Source: Tetzosporium hominis (GTDB taxonomy: Bacteria; Bacillota; Bacilli; Bacillales_A; Planococcaceae). Taken from it: DNA of 64,000 bases. The notes under the pieces are model-generated. The model had not been told where the DNA came from, made no database searches, and saw only the letters and a list, made by a program, of their open reading frames with translations. The stretch lies in contig NZ_NOKQ01000134.1 in assembly GCF_002265435.1 (NCBI RefSeq), positions 310,001-374,000 of the forward strand, written 5' to 3'. Made by a program: the position numbers and the translations under genes. Positions within the stretch are counted from its first letter, which is position 1, and every line of letters starts with the position of its first letter. Below are positions 1 to 9,325 of this stretch, piece by piece.

Positions 1-974
1 TTGCAGGGTCGACAGGGTCTGGGAAGAGTGTGTGTATGAACGGCATCATTGTCAGTTTGATGATGCGTGCCAAGCCTCATGAAGTAAAAATGATGATGAT
101 CGATCCCAAGATGGTAGAGTTGAATGTCTACAACGGGATTCCGCATCTTTTAGCACCAGTTGTAACCGATCCGCGTAAGGCATCGCAGGCACTTAAAAAA
201 ATCGTTTCAGAGATGGAGCGTCGCTATGACCTGTTTTCTCACACTGGAACTCGCAACATGGAAGGATACAATCACTTTGTAGACAAGTGGAATAGTGAAA
301 ATGAAGAGCAACACGCCAAACTTCCTTACATTGTGGTATTTGTAGATGAGCTTGCTGACTTGATGATGGTAGCTTCAAACGATGTCGAAGACTCCATTAC
401 AAGACTTGCACAGATGGCTCGTGCTTCGGGTATTCACTTGATTATTGCGACGCAGCGTCCAAGTGTAGATGTCATTACAGGGATCATTAAAGCAAACATC
501 CCATCTCGTATCGCGTTTTCCGTTTCATCTGCTATCGATTCAAGAACGATCTTGGATATGGGAGGAGCGGAGAAGTTGCTCGGTCGTGGCGACATGCTGT
601 TCCATCCTTCAGGCAACTCGAAGCCCGTTCGTGTTCAAGGAGCATTTGTGTCAGACGCTGAGGTGGAACGTGTCGTAGATGCAGTCGTCGAACAACAAAA
701 AGCAAATTATGTAGAAGAAATGATTCCTTCAGAAGTAGAAGAGACCGTTCACCAAGAAGAGAGAGATGACCTGTTTGATGATGCTGCAAATCTAGTGATG
801 GAGATGCAGACAGCATCTGTTTCTATGATTCAACGACGTTTCCGAGTTGGGTATTCACGGGCAGCTCGAATTATCGATCAATTGGAACTTGCTGGTATTG
901 TTGGCCCATATGAAGGTTCCAAGCCGCGTCAGGTTTTAATGAATCGTGGGACATACGATACGGAAGAAGTATGA
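1..974 (+). CDS. ftsK: FtsK/SpoIIIE DNA translocase, C-terminal part (left edge)
   Basis: ATP-driven DNA pump of the division septum that clears or segregates chromosomal DNA. The gene enters from the left edge, reading in the frame that starts at base 3. The first visible residues are the Walker A loop (AGSTGSGKS, bases 3-29), so the nucleotide site and everything after it are present. The Walker B segment ([12 protein letters not shown]) lies near bases 330-370. The last ~60 residues are the winged-helix gamma domain ([18 protein letters not shown]), which reads the SRS/KOPS DNA polarity signal. The membrane domain and linker lie outside the window. Position just before a ymfC-type regulator matches spoIIIE of B. 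subtilis; without the N-terminus the name ftsK/spoIIIE is interchangeable. Confidence 0.95.
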   Translation, partial: AGSTGSGKSVCMNGIIVSLMMRAKPHEVKMMMIDPKMVELNVYNGIPHLLAPVVTDPRKASQALKKIVSEMERRYDLFSHTGTRNMEGYNHFVDKWNSENEEQHAKLPYIVVFVDELADLMMVASNDVEDSITRLAQMARASGIHLIIATQRPSVDVITGIIKANIPSRIAFSVSSAIDSRTILDMGGAEKLLGRGDMLFHPSGNSKPVRVQGAFVSDAEVERVVDAVVEQQKANYVEEMIPSEVEETVHQEERDDLFDDAANLVMEMQTASVSMIQRRFRVGYSRAARIIDQLELAGIVGPYEGSKPRQVLMNRGTYDTEEV

Positions 975-1048
975 CAAAATGATTACAAAAACATTAAAAG
1001 TTTTGCGATTAACGTGAAAAAACTATTTATTTTTAAGATTTTAAATGG

Positions 1049-1072
1049 TATAGTATGACTGATTAGTAGGAA
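1049..1072 (+). promoter_or_regulatory. Putative -10 (TATAGT) and operator-like 11-mer before ymfC
   Basis: TATAGT at 1049-1054 is a good sigma-A -10, but no strong -35 sits 17 bp upstream. Just downstream, where transcription should begin, is ATTAGTAGGAA (1062-1072). The same 11-mer recurs inverted at 1857-1867 in front of the transporter genes, which makes it a candidate binding site for the GntR protein encoded between them. This is inference from the repeat and its position. Confidence 0.4.
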
Positions 1073-1120
1073 TGTTTTACATCAGAGGTCTGATCTCTTT
1101 GGTTATTGGTGGTGTAGCAA

Positions 1121-1849
1121 GTGTCAATTAAGGTTGATCAACGGCATTTATATTTGCAAGTAATTGATCGTATCAAACAAGATATCGACAATGGAGTTTT
1201 CAAAGAGAAGGAAAAGCTTCCCTCTGAATTCGAACTCGCAAAAATGCTCGGTGTCAGCCGAGCCACTTTGCGAGAAGCTCTTCGCTTACTCGAAGAGGAA
1301 AACATAATTGTCAGACGCCACGGGGTAGGGACATTTATTAACTCAAAACCTGTCTTTACCTCTGGTATTGAACAATTATCCAGTGTTTCATCCATGATTA
1401 AACAAGGTGGCATGGAACCTGGAGTTATTTATTTAAGTTCTTTGCAATCGCTTCCAACAGAAGAAGACATGGAGCGTTTTGATTGCTCAGAGGAAGATTT
1501 AATCGTTACGATTGAACGCGTTCGCACCGCAAACGGTGATCCAGTGGTTTATTGTGTAGACAAAGTACCTGCTAAATATCTACCTGAAGATTACTTGAGT
1601 AGAAGAGAAGGTTCTTTATTCTCAGCACTTGAACAATCTGGAGAGTTACGTGTTTCACATGCAGTAACATTTATTGATCCAATGGGCTATCATGACGTGG
1701 CATCACCGACACTTAACTGTGAGCCAGAAACTGCCCTTCTTGTGTTGAAGCAGCTTCATTACGATGAACAGGACCGAGTTGTCTTGTACTCGAAAAACTA
1801 TTTCCGAGCAGATAAGTTCAGTTTCCATGTGATTCGTAAACGGGTGTAA
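1121..1849 (+). CDS. ymfC: GntR-family regulator, HutC subfamily (YmfC-like)
   Basis: Transcription regulator of 242 residues. The N-terminal winged-helix GntR domain (about residues 8-75) contains the typical [20 protein letters not shown] helix-turn-helix. It is followed by a UTRA/HutC-type ligand domain (about 95-240; [13 protein letters not shown] and the terminal ARG/LYS-rich FHVIRKRV). The GTG start at 1121 is the first start in frame with a weak GGTGGTG upstream. It lies between ftsK and a BMP-type nucleoside importer, 45 bp before the latter, so it very likely controls that importer. A shared 11-mer flanks the gene. The ligand is unknown; a nucleoside or a phosphorylated product is an inference from context. 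Confidence 0.88.
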   Translation: MSIKVDQRHLYLQVIDRIKQDIDNGVFKEKEKLPSEFELAKMLGVSRATLREALRLLEEENIIVRRHGVGTFINSKPVFTSGIEQLSSVSSMIKQGGMEPGVIYLSSLQSLPTEEDMERFDCSEEDLIVTIERVRTANGDPVVYCVDKVPAKYLPEDYLSRREGSLFSALEQSGELRVSHAVTFIDPMGYHDVASPTLNCEPETALLVLKQLHYDEQDRVVLYSKNYFRADKFSFHVIRKRV

Positions 1850-1856
1850 TCGTCAC

Positions 1857-1867
1857 TTCCTACTAAT
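1857..1867. promoter_or_regulatory. Inverted second copy of the ymfC-flanking 11-mer
   Basis: TTCCTACTAAT is the exact reverse complement of the 11-mer at 1062-1072. It lies between the ymfC stop and the lipoprotein gene. A weak promoter inside the ymfC end (TTTCCA 1822-1827, TGTAAT 1845-1850, 17-bp spacer) would place its start at this motif, as for the first copy. Confidence 0.4.
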
Positions 1868-1894
1868 AAGAAATTAATTTTGGGGGTTTTTAAC

Positions 1895-2977
1895 GTGTCA
1901 AAACGCAAATATGGTTTAGGTCTTTCTGTAATGTTAGCAGCAGGTACTTTACTTGCAGCATGTGGTTCTGATGAAGAAACACAAGAAACAAACGGTAATT
2001 CTGGCGAAGGTACAGAGCCAACAGAAGAAAAAGCAGATTTCTCAGTAGCTATGGTAACAGACGTTGGTGGCGTTGATGACAAATCATTCAACCAATCAGC
2101 TTGGGAAGGTATTCAAAAGTTTGGTAAAGACAACGGCCTAGCTCAAGGTGACGGTGGTTACGATTACCTACAATCAGCTTCAGATGCTGACTATGTAACA
2201 AACCTAAACAACCTAGTTCGTCGTGACTTTGACGTGGTATTCGGAATTGGTTACTTAATGGAAGCTGCGGTTAATGATATCGCTCAACAACAACCAGATG
2301 CTCAACTTGCAATCATTGATGCAGTTGTAGATCAGCCAAACGTAGCTTCTGTTCTTTTCAAAGAACAAGAGGGTGCATTCCTAGCTGGTGTTGCTGCAGC
2401 ATTAATGTCTGAATCAAAACAAATCGGTTTCGTTGGTGGAATGGAAATTCCAGTAATCGAGCGCTTTGAAGTTGGTTTCTTAGCTGGAGTTGAAGCAGTT
2501 GATCCATCTATCGAAGTAGACGTTCAGTACACTGGCGCATTCGATAAAGCGGAACTTGGTAAAACTACAGCTAACCGCATGTACTCTGAAGGCGTAGATA
2601 TCATTTTCCACGCTGCTGGTGGTACAGGGAATGGTGTATTCGCAGAAGCGAAAGAGCGTAAAACTAAAGATCCAGATGCAAACGTATGGGTAATCGGAGT
2701 TGACTCTGACCAATACGAAGAGGGTGCTGTTGGCGATACAAACGTAACTTTAACTTCTATGTTGAAGCGCGTTGACGAAGCAGTTATCCGTATTTCTGAA
2801 GCAGCTATGAACGGAGAGTTCCCAGGTGGAGAGTCTACTGTTTATGGTCTTGCTGAAGACGGTGTTGGCCTAGCTGATTCTCGTGGAGCTATTCCAGATG
2901 ACATCATGGCTCAAATCGAAGAATTCAAGCAACAAATCGTTGACGGTGAAATCACAGTACCTGAAACACGTGAGTAG
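1895..2977 (+). CDS. nupN: BMP-family nucleoside-binding lipoprotein (NupN-like)
   Basis: Extracellular substrate-binding lipoprotein of an ABC importer, 360 residues. The signal peptide ends in lipobox LLAAC, with the lipid-modified Cys at about residue 23. The mature part is a periplasmic-binding fold of the BMP/Med class ([17 protein letters not shown] near the mature start; [15 protein letters not shown] in the middle). I chose GTG 1895 rather than an upstream TTG because GGGGG (1882-1886) is correctly spaced and the signal peptide is then normal. Family members bind purine nucleosides (PnrA/TmpC, B. subtilis NupN for guanosine), so a nucleoside is the likely ligand. A terminator follows directly, which may allow more lipoprotein than the downstream ATPase and permeases. 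Confidence 0.9.
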   Translation: MSKRKYGLGLSVMLAAGTLLAACGSDEETQETNGNSGEGTEPTEEKADFSVAMVTDVGGVDDKSFNQSAWEGIQKFGKDNGLAQGDGGYDYLQSASDADYVTNLNNLVRRDFDVVFGIGYLMEAAVNDIAQQQPDAQLAIIDAVVDQPNVASVLFKEQEGAFLAGVAAALMSESKQIGFVGGMEIPVIERFEVGFLAGVEAVDPSIEVDVQYTGAFDKAELGKTTANRMYSEGVDIIFHAAGGTGNGVFAEAKERKTKDPDANVWVIGVDSDQYEEGAVGDTNVTLTSMLKRVDEAVIRISEAAMNGEFPGGESTVYGLAEDGVGLADSRGAIPDDIMAQIEEFKQQIVDGEITVPETRE

Positions 2978-2995
2978 TAAATACTGAAGAATCAT

Positions 2996-3032
2996 AAAGA
3001 CCGATATGCATCGGTCTTTATGTTCTTTTTTT
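2996..3032 (+). terminator. Rho-independent terminator after nupN
   Basis: Stem AAAGACCGA/TCGGTCTTT (2996-3004 with 3011-3019), 6-nt loop, then a T-rich tail to 3032. It sits inside the transporter gene set, so it probably attenuates rather than fully ends transcription into nupO. Confidence 0.85.
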
Positions 3033-3052
3033 AACTAATTTCCAAATAATAG

Positions 3053-3084
3053 ATGAAAGATTTTAGAAATCCTAAATCTTTCAT
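3053..3084. repeat. Perfect 11-bp inverted repeat upstream of nupO
   Basis: ATGAAAGATTT at 3053-3063 pairs with AAATCTTTCAT at 3074-3084 across a 10-nt loop. No T tract follows, so it is not a terminator. It could stabilise or process the nupO mRNA, or be an operator; the sequence does not decide. Confidence 0.5.
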
Positions 3085-3115
3085 GTGTTATTTAGATAGA
3101 ATTGGAGTGAGATAG

Positions 3116-4663
3116 ATGGAGTATGTTATCGAAATGCTAAACATCCGAAAAGAGTTTGGTAACTTCGTTGCGAATGATAATATTACCCTTCAATTGAAGA
3201 AAGGCGAGATTCATGCGCTTCTTGGTGAAAATGGTGCAGGTAAATCGACTTTGATGAACGTTCTATTCGGTCTTTACCAACCTGAAGCTGGAGAGATTCG
3301 AGTGAAAGGGCAAAAAGTAGATATTGCTAATCCTAATATCGCAAATGATTTAGGTATTGGAATGGTTCACCAACACTTTATGCTTGTTGAGAACTTCACA
3401 GTAACGGAGAATATCATCCTTGGAAATGAATATACTAAGGGTGGTGTGATTGATAAAAAAGTAGCTGCAAAAAAAATCACGGAACTCTCAGAGATGTATG
3501 GTTTAGATGTCGATCCAACAGCAAAGATTGAAGATATCTCAGTTGGTATGCAACAACGTGTAGAAATTTTGAAAACACTTTATCGCGGTGCTGAAATTTT
3601 GATTTTTGACGAGCCGACTGCTTCTTTGACACCTCAAGAAATTGAAGACTTGATTGGCATCATGAAGCGTCTAATTGCTGAAGGAAAATCCATTATCTTG
3701 ATCACTCATAAGCTTAAAGAAATTATGGAAGTTTCTGATCGCGTAACAGTTATCCGTAAAGGACAAGGAATTGGAACAGTCACTACTGCTGAGACGAATC
3801 CTAATGAACTTGCTTCATTAATGGTGGGACGTCAAGTAGAATTCAAAACTGTGAAAAAAGATGCGACTCCTGGAGAAGATGCACTTGTTATCAAAGACCT
3901 CGTTGTACAAGATTACCGAGGCATCGACAAAGTGAAAAACTTGTCACTTACTGTTCGTAAAGGCGAAATTCTAGGTCTTGCGGGAATTGACGGGAACGGA
4001 CAAAGTGAATTAATTGAAGCTATTACTGGGCTTCGTAAAACAAAATCAGGAACTGTGTTTATCAATGGCAACGAGATTACGAATCTTAAACCGCGTAAAG
4101 TGACGGAAAGCGGAATTGGTCATATTCCCGAAGACCGCCACAAACACGGATTGGTTCTCGATTTCCCAATTGGTCATAACATCGCTCTTCAAACGTATTA
4201 CAAAGAACCGATTGCTAAAAACGGCATTATGAATTACAGCAAAGTTTCTGAGCTTGCGAAGAAAATTATTGCAGATTATGATGTGCGAACTACCGGAGAA
4301 GATGCTTTAGCTCGTTCATTATCTGGAGGAAACCAGCAGAAGGCGATCATTGGTCGTGAAGTGCACCGTGACCCGGATTTATTGATTGCTGCTCTTCCTA
4401 CACGCGGACTCGATGTTGGAGCGATTGAGTTCATTCACCAACGTCTAATTGAACAGCGAGATAATGGGAAAGCCGTTCTTTTACTTTCTTATGAATTAGA
4501 TGAAGTTATGAACGTATCGGACCGTATTGCGGTTATGTATGATGGCTATATTATCGATACGCTTGATCCAAAGAAAACTACAGAACAAGAACTTGGCTTA
4601 TTAATGGCTGGACAAGCAAAACAGAGACGATCAAAGCAGGGGGAGACAGCACATGTCGAATAG
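3116..4663 (+). CDS. nupO: Double-NBD ABC ATPase of nucleoside importer (NupO-like)
   Basis: 515-residue cytoplasmic ATPase with two fused nucleotide-binding domains, the usual form for sugar and nucleoside importers. NBD1: Walker A GENGAGKST (about residue 38), signature ISVGMQQR, Walker B LIFDEPTAS. NBD2: altered Walker A GIDGNGQSE, good signature LSGGNQQK, and Walker B LIAALPTRG without the catalytic Glu. An asymmetric second site is normal in this family. Start ATG 3116 follows GGAGTGA. The 3' end overlaps nupP by 11 bp, so translation is probably coupled. Confidence 0.93.
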   Translation: MEYVIEMLNIRKEFGNFVANDNITLQLKKGEIHALLGENGAGKSTLMNVLFGLYQPEAGEIRVKGQKVDIANPNIANDLGIGMVHQHFMLVENFTVTENIILGNEYTKGGVIDKKVAAKKITELSEMYGLDVDPTAKIEDISVGMQQRVEILKTLYRGAEILIFDEPTASLTPQEIEDLIGIMKRLIAEGKSIILITHKLKEIMEVSDRVTVIRKGQGIGTVTTAETNPNELASLMVGRQVEFKTVKKDATPGEDALVIKDLVVQDYRGIDKVKNLSLTVRKGEILGLAGIDGNGQSELIEAITGLRKTKSGTVFINGNEITNLKPRKVTESGIGHIPEDRHKHGLVLDFPIGHNIALQTYYKEPIAKNGIMNYSKVSELAKKIIADYDVRTTGEDALARSLSGGNQQKAIIGREVHRDPDLLIAALPTRGLDVGAIEFIHQRLIEQRDNGKAVLLLSYELDEVMNVSDRIAVMYDGYIIDTLDPKKTTEQELGLLMAGQAKQRRSKQGETAHVE

Positions 4664-5702
4664 ACTGATTAACATTCTCGTGCCCGCTGTTTCAGTCGTG
4701 TTAGGGTTACTAGTTGGTGCACTCATCATGTTATTTACTGGGTACGATCCAATTGAAGGATACGCGGCACTTTGGAACGGGATTTTCGGGGACATCTATG
4801 CGATTGGGGAAACCATTCGTCAAATTACACCCTATATTTTAGCTGGACTTGCGGTGGCATTTGCTTTCCGTACAGGGTTATTCAACATCGGGGTTGAGGG
4901 ACAACTTATTGTAGGTTGGTTCGCTGCAGCTTGGGTTGGAGTTGCCTTTACAGATCTACCGGCATTTATTCACTTGCCACTTGCAGTTCTTGCAGCTGCT
5001 GTTGCTGGTGCTTTCTGGGGTTTCATTCCAGGGTTATTGAAAGCAAAATTAAAAGTCCATGAAGTTATCGTCACAATTATGATGAACTACATTGCACTAT
5101 TTGTTACAAACGCTTTAATCCGCTATGTATCAGACGGTGGAGACAACACGGGACTTATTGCAGAAAGTGCATCACTAGGATCGCCTTTCTTACAAGGGTT
5201 AACAGATTTCTCACGTCTTCACTATGGGATTCTTATTGCCCTAGCTATGGTTTTTGTTATGTGGTTTATTCTTGAAAAAACAAAAACTGGCTTTGAATTA
5301 AAAGCAGTTGGTTTTAACCAAAATGCATCCGAGTATGCAGGTATGAACGTAAGTCGCAATATTATCTTATCTATGGTTATCGCTGGTGCTTTTGCAGGTC
5401 TTGCTGGAGCTATGGAAGCTCTTGGAACATTCCAATATGCAAACGTTAAAGGTGGATTTACGGGGATTGGATTTGATGGTATCGCAGTAGCCCTATTAGG
5501 TGCCAATACACCACTTGGTGTTGTTTTTGGAGCTACTTTGTTTGGAGCCCTGCAATATGGATCTTTAAACATGCCGAACGAAGCAGGTGTACCTGTTGAA
5601 ATCGTATCCATTGTAATTGCCATCATTATTTTCTTCGTGGCCTCAGGTTATGTACTTCGCCTGTTCCTTGAGAAGATCAGTAGTAAAAAGGAGGCGAAAT
5701 AA
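4653..5702 (+). CDS. nupP: Nucleoside ABC permease (NupP-like)
   Basis: 349-residue integral membrane permease of the BPD_transp_2/RbsC-type family with about 8-10 hydrophobic segments. The GLFNIGVEGQLIVG segment (about residue 75) is the conserved motif after the early helices. Paired with nupQ it should form the heterodimeric channel served by the nupO ATPase and the nupN receptor. It overlaps nupO and abuts nupQ, so the three form one translational unit. Homologs import guanosine or other nucleosides; exact substrate cannot be read here. Confidence 0.92.
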   Translation: MSNRLINILVPAVSVVLGLLVGALIMLFTGYDPIEGYAALWNGIFGDIYAIGETIRQITPYILAGLAVAFAFRTGLFNIGVEGQLIVGWFAAAWVGVAFTDLPAFIHLPLAVLAAAVAGAFWGFIPGLLKAKLKVHEVIVTIMMNYIALFVTNALIRYVSDGGDNTGLIAESASLGSPFLQGLTDFSRLHYGILIALAMVFVMWFILEKTKTGFELKAVGFNQNASEYAGMNVSRNIILSMVIAGAFAGLAGAMEALGTFQYANVKGGFTGIGFDGIAVALLGANTPLGVVFGATLFGALQYGSLNMPNEAGVPVEIVSIVIAIIIFFVASGYVLRLFLEKISSKKEAK

Positions 5703-6665
5703 ATGAGCGCCTTTCTAGAAGCTCTATACTTTATTGTTCCTGTATCGATTGCTTATGCGGCACCACTTATTTTCGTTGCAATCGGAGGAGTGTTCTCTGA
5801 AAAATCCGGAGTTATCAACATCGGACTAGAAGGACTAATGGTAATGGGAGCATTCGTCGGGATTGTATTCAACTTGACGTTTGCGGATCAATTGGGTGGT
5901 AGTACCATTTGGTTCTCGTTACTAGCGGCCATGGTAGTATCCGGGATATTCTCTCTTCTACACGCAGTAGCATCGATTAGTTTCCGAGCGGACCAGACAA
6001 TTTCTGGGGTTGCAATTAACATGTTAGGTGTGGCAATTGCCTTATTTGCTGTAAAATTGATTTATGATAAAGGGCAAACTGACTATGTTACAGAGCAGTT
6101 TATTCGATTTGATATCCCGGTACTGAGTGATATTCCAGTCATCGGTCCTATGTTCTTTTCGGATGTCTATAGCACTTCCATTCTTGCGATTGCAGTAGCT
6201 ATTCTTGCTTGGTTTGTGATTTATAAAACGCCGTTTGGACTGCGTTTACGTGCTGTTGGGGAACACCCAATGGCTGCAGATACAATGGGTGTTAAAGTAA
6301 ATCGTATGCGTTATATTGCCGTTGTGTTGTCTGGTATGCTGGCAGGGATTGGTGGAGCGGCATATGCTCAATCGATCTCATACGAGTTCTCACACTCTAC
6401 AATCAACGGACAAGGTTTCATGGCCTTAGCAGCTATGATCTTTGGTAAATGGCATCCACTGGGTGCGATGGGTGCAGCGTTGTTCTTCGGACTCGCTCAA
6501 TCTTTAAAGATTGTCGGAGGTTCTATCGACTTCATCGACCAAGTACCAACGGTCTACTTAGACATCTTACCGTATGTGTTGACGATTCTTGCTCTTGCTG
6601 GATTTATTGGAAAAGCAAGTGCACCAAAGGCTATCGGACAGCCGTACATCAAAGGAAAACGCTAA
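5703..6665 (+). CDS. nupQ: Nucleoside ABC permease (NupQ-like)
   Basis: 320-residue second permease of the importer, the same family as nupP and carrying the matching motif GVINIGLEGLMVMGAF near residue 35. Eight or more membrane segments. ATG 5703 follows the nupP stop without a gap and has AAAGGAGG upstream. It ends the operon, with a terminator 6 bp later. deoB and pdp far downstream in the window would process imported (deoxy)nucleosides. Confidence 0.92.
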   Translation: MSAFLEALYFIVPVSIAYAAPLIFVAIGGVFSEKSGVINIGLEGLMVMGAFVGIVFNLTFADQLGGSTIWFSLLAAMVVSGIFSLLHAVASISFRADQTISGVAINMLGVAIALFAVKLIYDKGQTDYVTEQFIRFDIPVLSDIPVIGPMFFSDVYSTSILAIAVAILAWFVIYKTPFGLRLRAVGEHPMAADTMGVKVNRMRYIAVVLSGMLAGIGGAAYAQSISYEFSHSTINGQGFMALAAMIFGKWHPLGAMGAALFFGLAQSLKIVGGSIDFIDQVPTVYLDILPYVLTILALAGFIGKASAPKAIGQPYIKGKR

Positions 6666-6670
6666 TTCTC

Positions 6671-6700
6671 AAAAAGGTCTCCATTTGGAGGCCTTTTTTT
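6671..6700 (+). terminator. Terminator of the nup operon
   Basis: AAAAGG(T)CTCC, loop ATTT, GGAG(G)CCTTTT with a run of seven T. Placed directly after nupQ. Confidence 0.88.
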
Positions 6701-6768
6701 CATACTGAAACGATAGTCGTATGCACATGATAGTGGTACACTAAACGGTAGAGAAAGGGGCCTTTATT

Positions 6769-8037
6769 TTGTTTACGATACAACAACTCGCACCTGGTGT
6801 GCGTCTTTATACATTGCCTACCAAGCAATTTAAAACCATTACACTTTCTATTAAATTTACAACGCAACTTACCGAGGAAAATGCAGGAGTCCGTACTGTG
6901 CTCTCCAACCTATTACAGTTCAGCAACCAGCTTACACCTACGAACAGTGCATTCCGACAGAAACTCGACGAACTTTATGGTACTTCGATCTATCTCGATA
7001 CAATGAAGCGTGCCGATCGTCATACGGTCTATTTAAATGCGGACTTTGTGAACGACGCATATTTAGCTGAGCATAACTTGACAGAAGAAGTTTTGGAGCT
7101 AATCCAAGCCGTGTTATTTAAGCCACTTCTTACTACTGCTACTTTTGATGCTCGTATCTTTGATCGAGAAAAGAAACAAGTACAGACAAGAATCGAGTCA
7201 CTTTATGAAGACAAGTCTCGTTATGCCCAACACCGTCTGATGGAATTGATTCGCCCACATCACCCCGCTTCCATATCGGCTACGGGTGACAAAGAGCTAG
7301 TACAAGAAGTCACTTTAGAACAAGTAATTGAAGCCTATCACTCTATGATTGCAAATGATGAAATCTCGATTTATGTTGTAGGAGATATCGATACTTTTAA
7401 CTATAGCGACTTGGTCACTTCGTACTTTGGTTTTGAGGGACGCGAAATCACAGATCGTGGTGTTATTCAGCCTGAGACTTCTTCTTTTGAAGAAACAGTA
7501 GAGTACATGGATATGAAACAAGCGAAATTGCATATAGCTTATGAAACACCTGTCACTGCACAATCACCTGAGTTTCCTATTATGCAAATACTTAATGGGA
7601 TTTTAGGAGCCTATCCACACTCGAAGCTCTTTACGAACGTCCGCGAAAAAGAAAGTCTTGCTTATTATGCATCGAGTTCGTTTGCTTCATCCTACGGTTT
7701 GCTGTTTGCTGTGAGTGGAATAGACCCGGCGCAGAAAAACAAAGCAGAATCTCTTATCGATCAGCAACTAGAGGAAATAAAAAATGGCAACATTTCTGAT
7801 AGAGAGTTTCTTCAAACAAAGTCTATGTTAAAGAATCAGCTCATGGAGATTAAAGATTCTGCACGTGGGTTGATTGAAGTATATGAGTCCTACCAAGAAA
7901 TCGATCCAGACTTTACTTTGGATGGGTGGGCAAAGAAATGGGAGACTATTTCAAAACAAGATGTTCAACAACTCGCTCATTCCGTGCAGAAGATTCACAC
8001 TTACTTCCTCACTACAAAGGAGGAGCAACATGCATAA
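6769..8037 (+). CDS. ymfF: M16-family peptidase-like protein without HxxEH (YmfF)
   Basis: 422-residue member of the M16 (pitrilysin/insulinase) family. The zinc motif HxxEH expected near residue 50 is absent; the corresponding stretch reads RTVLSNLLQFS, so this is the non-catalytic partner. The next gene, ymfH, has the intact motif and overlaps by 8 bp, matching the usual pairing of an inactive and an active M16B subunit that close into a chamber. TTG 6769 is the start because AAAGGGG lies 8 nt upstream. In B. subtilis the pair is in the same place; its substrate is not established to my knowledge (albF/albE-like proteases are relatives). Confidence 0.9.
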   Translation: MFTIQQLAPGVRLYTLPTKQFKTITLSIKFTTQLTEENAGVRTVLSNLLQFSNQLTPTNSAFRQKLDELYGTSIYLDTMKRADRHTVYLNADFVNDAYLAEHNLTEEVLELIQAVLFKPLLTTATFDARIFDREKKQVQTRIESLYEDKSRYAQHRLMELIRPHHPASISATGDKELVQEVTLEQVIEAYHSMIANDEISIYVVGDIDTFNYSDLVTSYFGFEGREITDRGVIQPETSSFEETVEYMDMKQAKLHIAYETPVTAQSPEFPIMQILNGILGAYPHSKLFTNVREKESLAYYASSSFASSYGLLFAVSGIDPAQKNKAESLIDQQLEEIKNGNISDREFLQTKSMLKNQLMEIKDSARGLIEVYESYQEIDPDFTLDGWAKKWETISKQDVQQLAHSVQKIHTYFLTTKEEQHA

Positions 8038-9325
8038 AATCACTTATGACCAGCTAAAAGAAACACTTTATCATGAAAAACTGGAAAATGGTTTAGAAGT
8101 CTATGTACTTCCGAAGTCTGGATTTTCTAAAACGTATGTTACATTCACGACAAAATATGGTTCTATCGACAACCATTTCATTCCTCCTGGTAAAGAAGAG
8201 GTATTAGTTCCTGACGGGATTGCGCACTTTTTAGAGCATAAGATGTTTGAAAAAGAAGATGGCGATGTGTTCCAAAAGTTTAGTGAAGCAGGAGCGTCCG
8301 CAAATGCGTTCACGTCATTCACACGCACGTCTTATTTATTTTCTGCGACGGATAACATCTTCACGCATACGCAGACTCTTTTAGATTTTGTACAGATACC
8401 TTATTTTACTGAAGCTACTGTGAACAAAGAAAAAGGAATCATCGCGCAAGAGATTACAATGTATGATGATATGCCAGATTGGCGATTGTATTTTGGTACA
8501 ATTGAAAATATGTATCATGATCACCCTGTAAAAATCGATATTGCGGGAACTGTTGAATCGATTCAAGACATTACGGCGGAGCACCTCTATACATGTCACG
8601 AGACATTCTACCATCCGTCGAATATGGTTCTCTTTGCTGTAGGAGCTGTGGATCCACAAGCATTCATTGAACTGGTCAAAGACAATCAACAGAAAAAGCA
8701 GTTCCAAGACAAGCCAGACGTTATTCATTTAGTACCTTCAGAACCAGATACAGTAGCAACACCTTACCGTGAAATGAGCATGGATGTCGTACAACCGAAA
8801 GTTTTATTCGGAATCAAAGCACCTGTGCATCAGTTAGCTGGAGAAGAAATGTTGCGCTATGAACTCGCTATGCAAACGATTCTAGACAGCGTGTTTGGTC
8901 GCTCGTCTGCGTTCTTTGAATCCACTTATGAACAAGGCTTGATTGATGAGTCATACTCTGCGGACTTCTCATTAGAGAATACTTACGGGTTTTCTATGAT
9001 TGGTTCAGATACCGATCGACCTGAAGAGTTGATTGCAGCAATCAAACAACAGCTTGCAACTCCTTTTGAAGACTATACGTCTTTACAACAGCAGCTGGAG
9101 CGAGCTAAGAAACGGAAAATCGGAATGTTTTTACGTTCGCTTAATTCTATTGAATATATTGCCAACCAATTCACTCGATATCGCTTCAATGATATGGAAC
9201 TATTCCAAGTACTTCCTGTCGTCGAGACATTGACTATGGATGACTTGAAAAAAGTCTATGAACAACTGCAAGTGGAGACTGCCCAAACTCAATTTGTAAT
9301 CCGACCTACAAATGGCACAAAGTAA
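8030..9325 (+). CDS. ymfH: M16-family zinc metallopeptidase (YmfH)
   Basis: 431-residue peptidase with the inverted zinc motif HFLEH (about residue 65) and the downstream Glu region EKGIIAQEITMYDDMP that supplies the third ligand. An M16 C-terminal domain follows. I start at ATG 8030: it has AAAGGAGG 6 nt upstream and begins MHKITYDQL. A longer reading from 7874 would run inside ymfF and has no ribosome site. Overlaps ymfF by 8 bp and ymfI by 14 bp, so the three are co-translated. Confidence 0.93.
   Translation: MHKITYDQLKETLYHEKLENGLEVYVLPKSGFSKTYVTFTTKYGSIDNHFIPPGKEEVLVPDGIAHFLEHKMFEKEDGDVFQKFSEAGASANAFTSFTRTSYLFSATDNIFTHTQTLLDFVQIPYFTEATVNKEKGIIAQEITMYDDMPDWRLYFGTIENMYHDHPVKIDIAGTVESIQDITAEHLYTCHETFYHPSNMVLFAVGAVDPQAFIELVKDNQQKKQFQDKPDVIHLVPSEPDTVATPYREMSMDVVQPKVLFGIKAPVHQLAGEEMLRYELAMQTILDSVFGRSSAFFESTYEQGLIDESYSADFSLENTYGFSMIGSDTDRPEELIAAIKQQLATPFEDYTSLQQQLERAKKRKIGMFLRSLNSIEYIANQFTRYRFNDMELFQVLPVVETLTMDDLKKVYEQLQVETAQTQFVIRPTNGTK

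Noticed and set aside
4300-4420. Missing catalytic Glu in the second Walker B of NupO as a defect
   Set aside because: Degenerate second ATP sites (PTRGLD without the Glu) are normal in RbsA/NupO-type double ATPases.
5222-5626. 134-codon minus-strand frame in nupP
   Set aside because: Antisense shadow of a conserved permease gene with no independent start signals.
7874-8029. Longer YmfH start at 7874
   Set aside because: It would overlap ymfF by 164 bp in another frame; ATG 8030 has AAAGGAGG and the conserved N-terminus.
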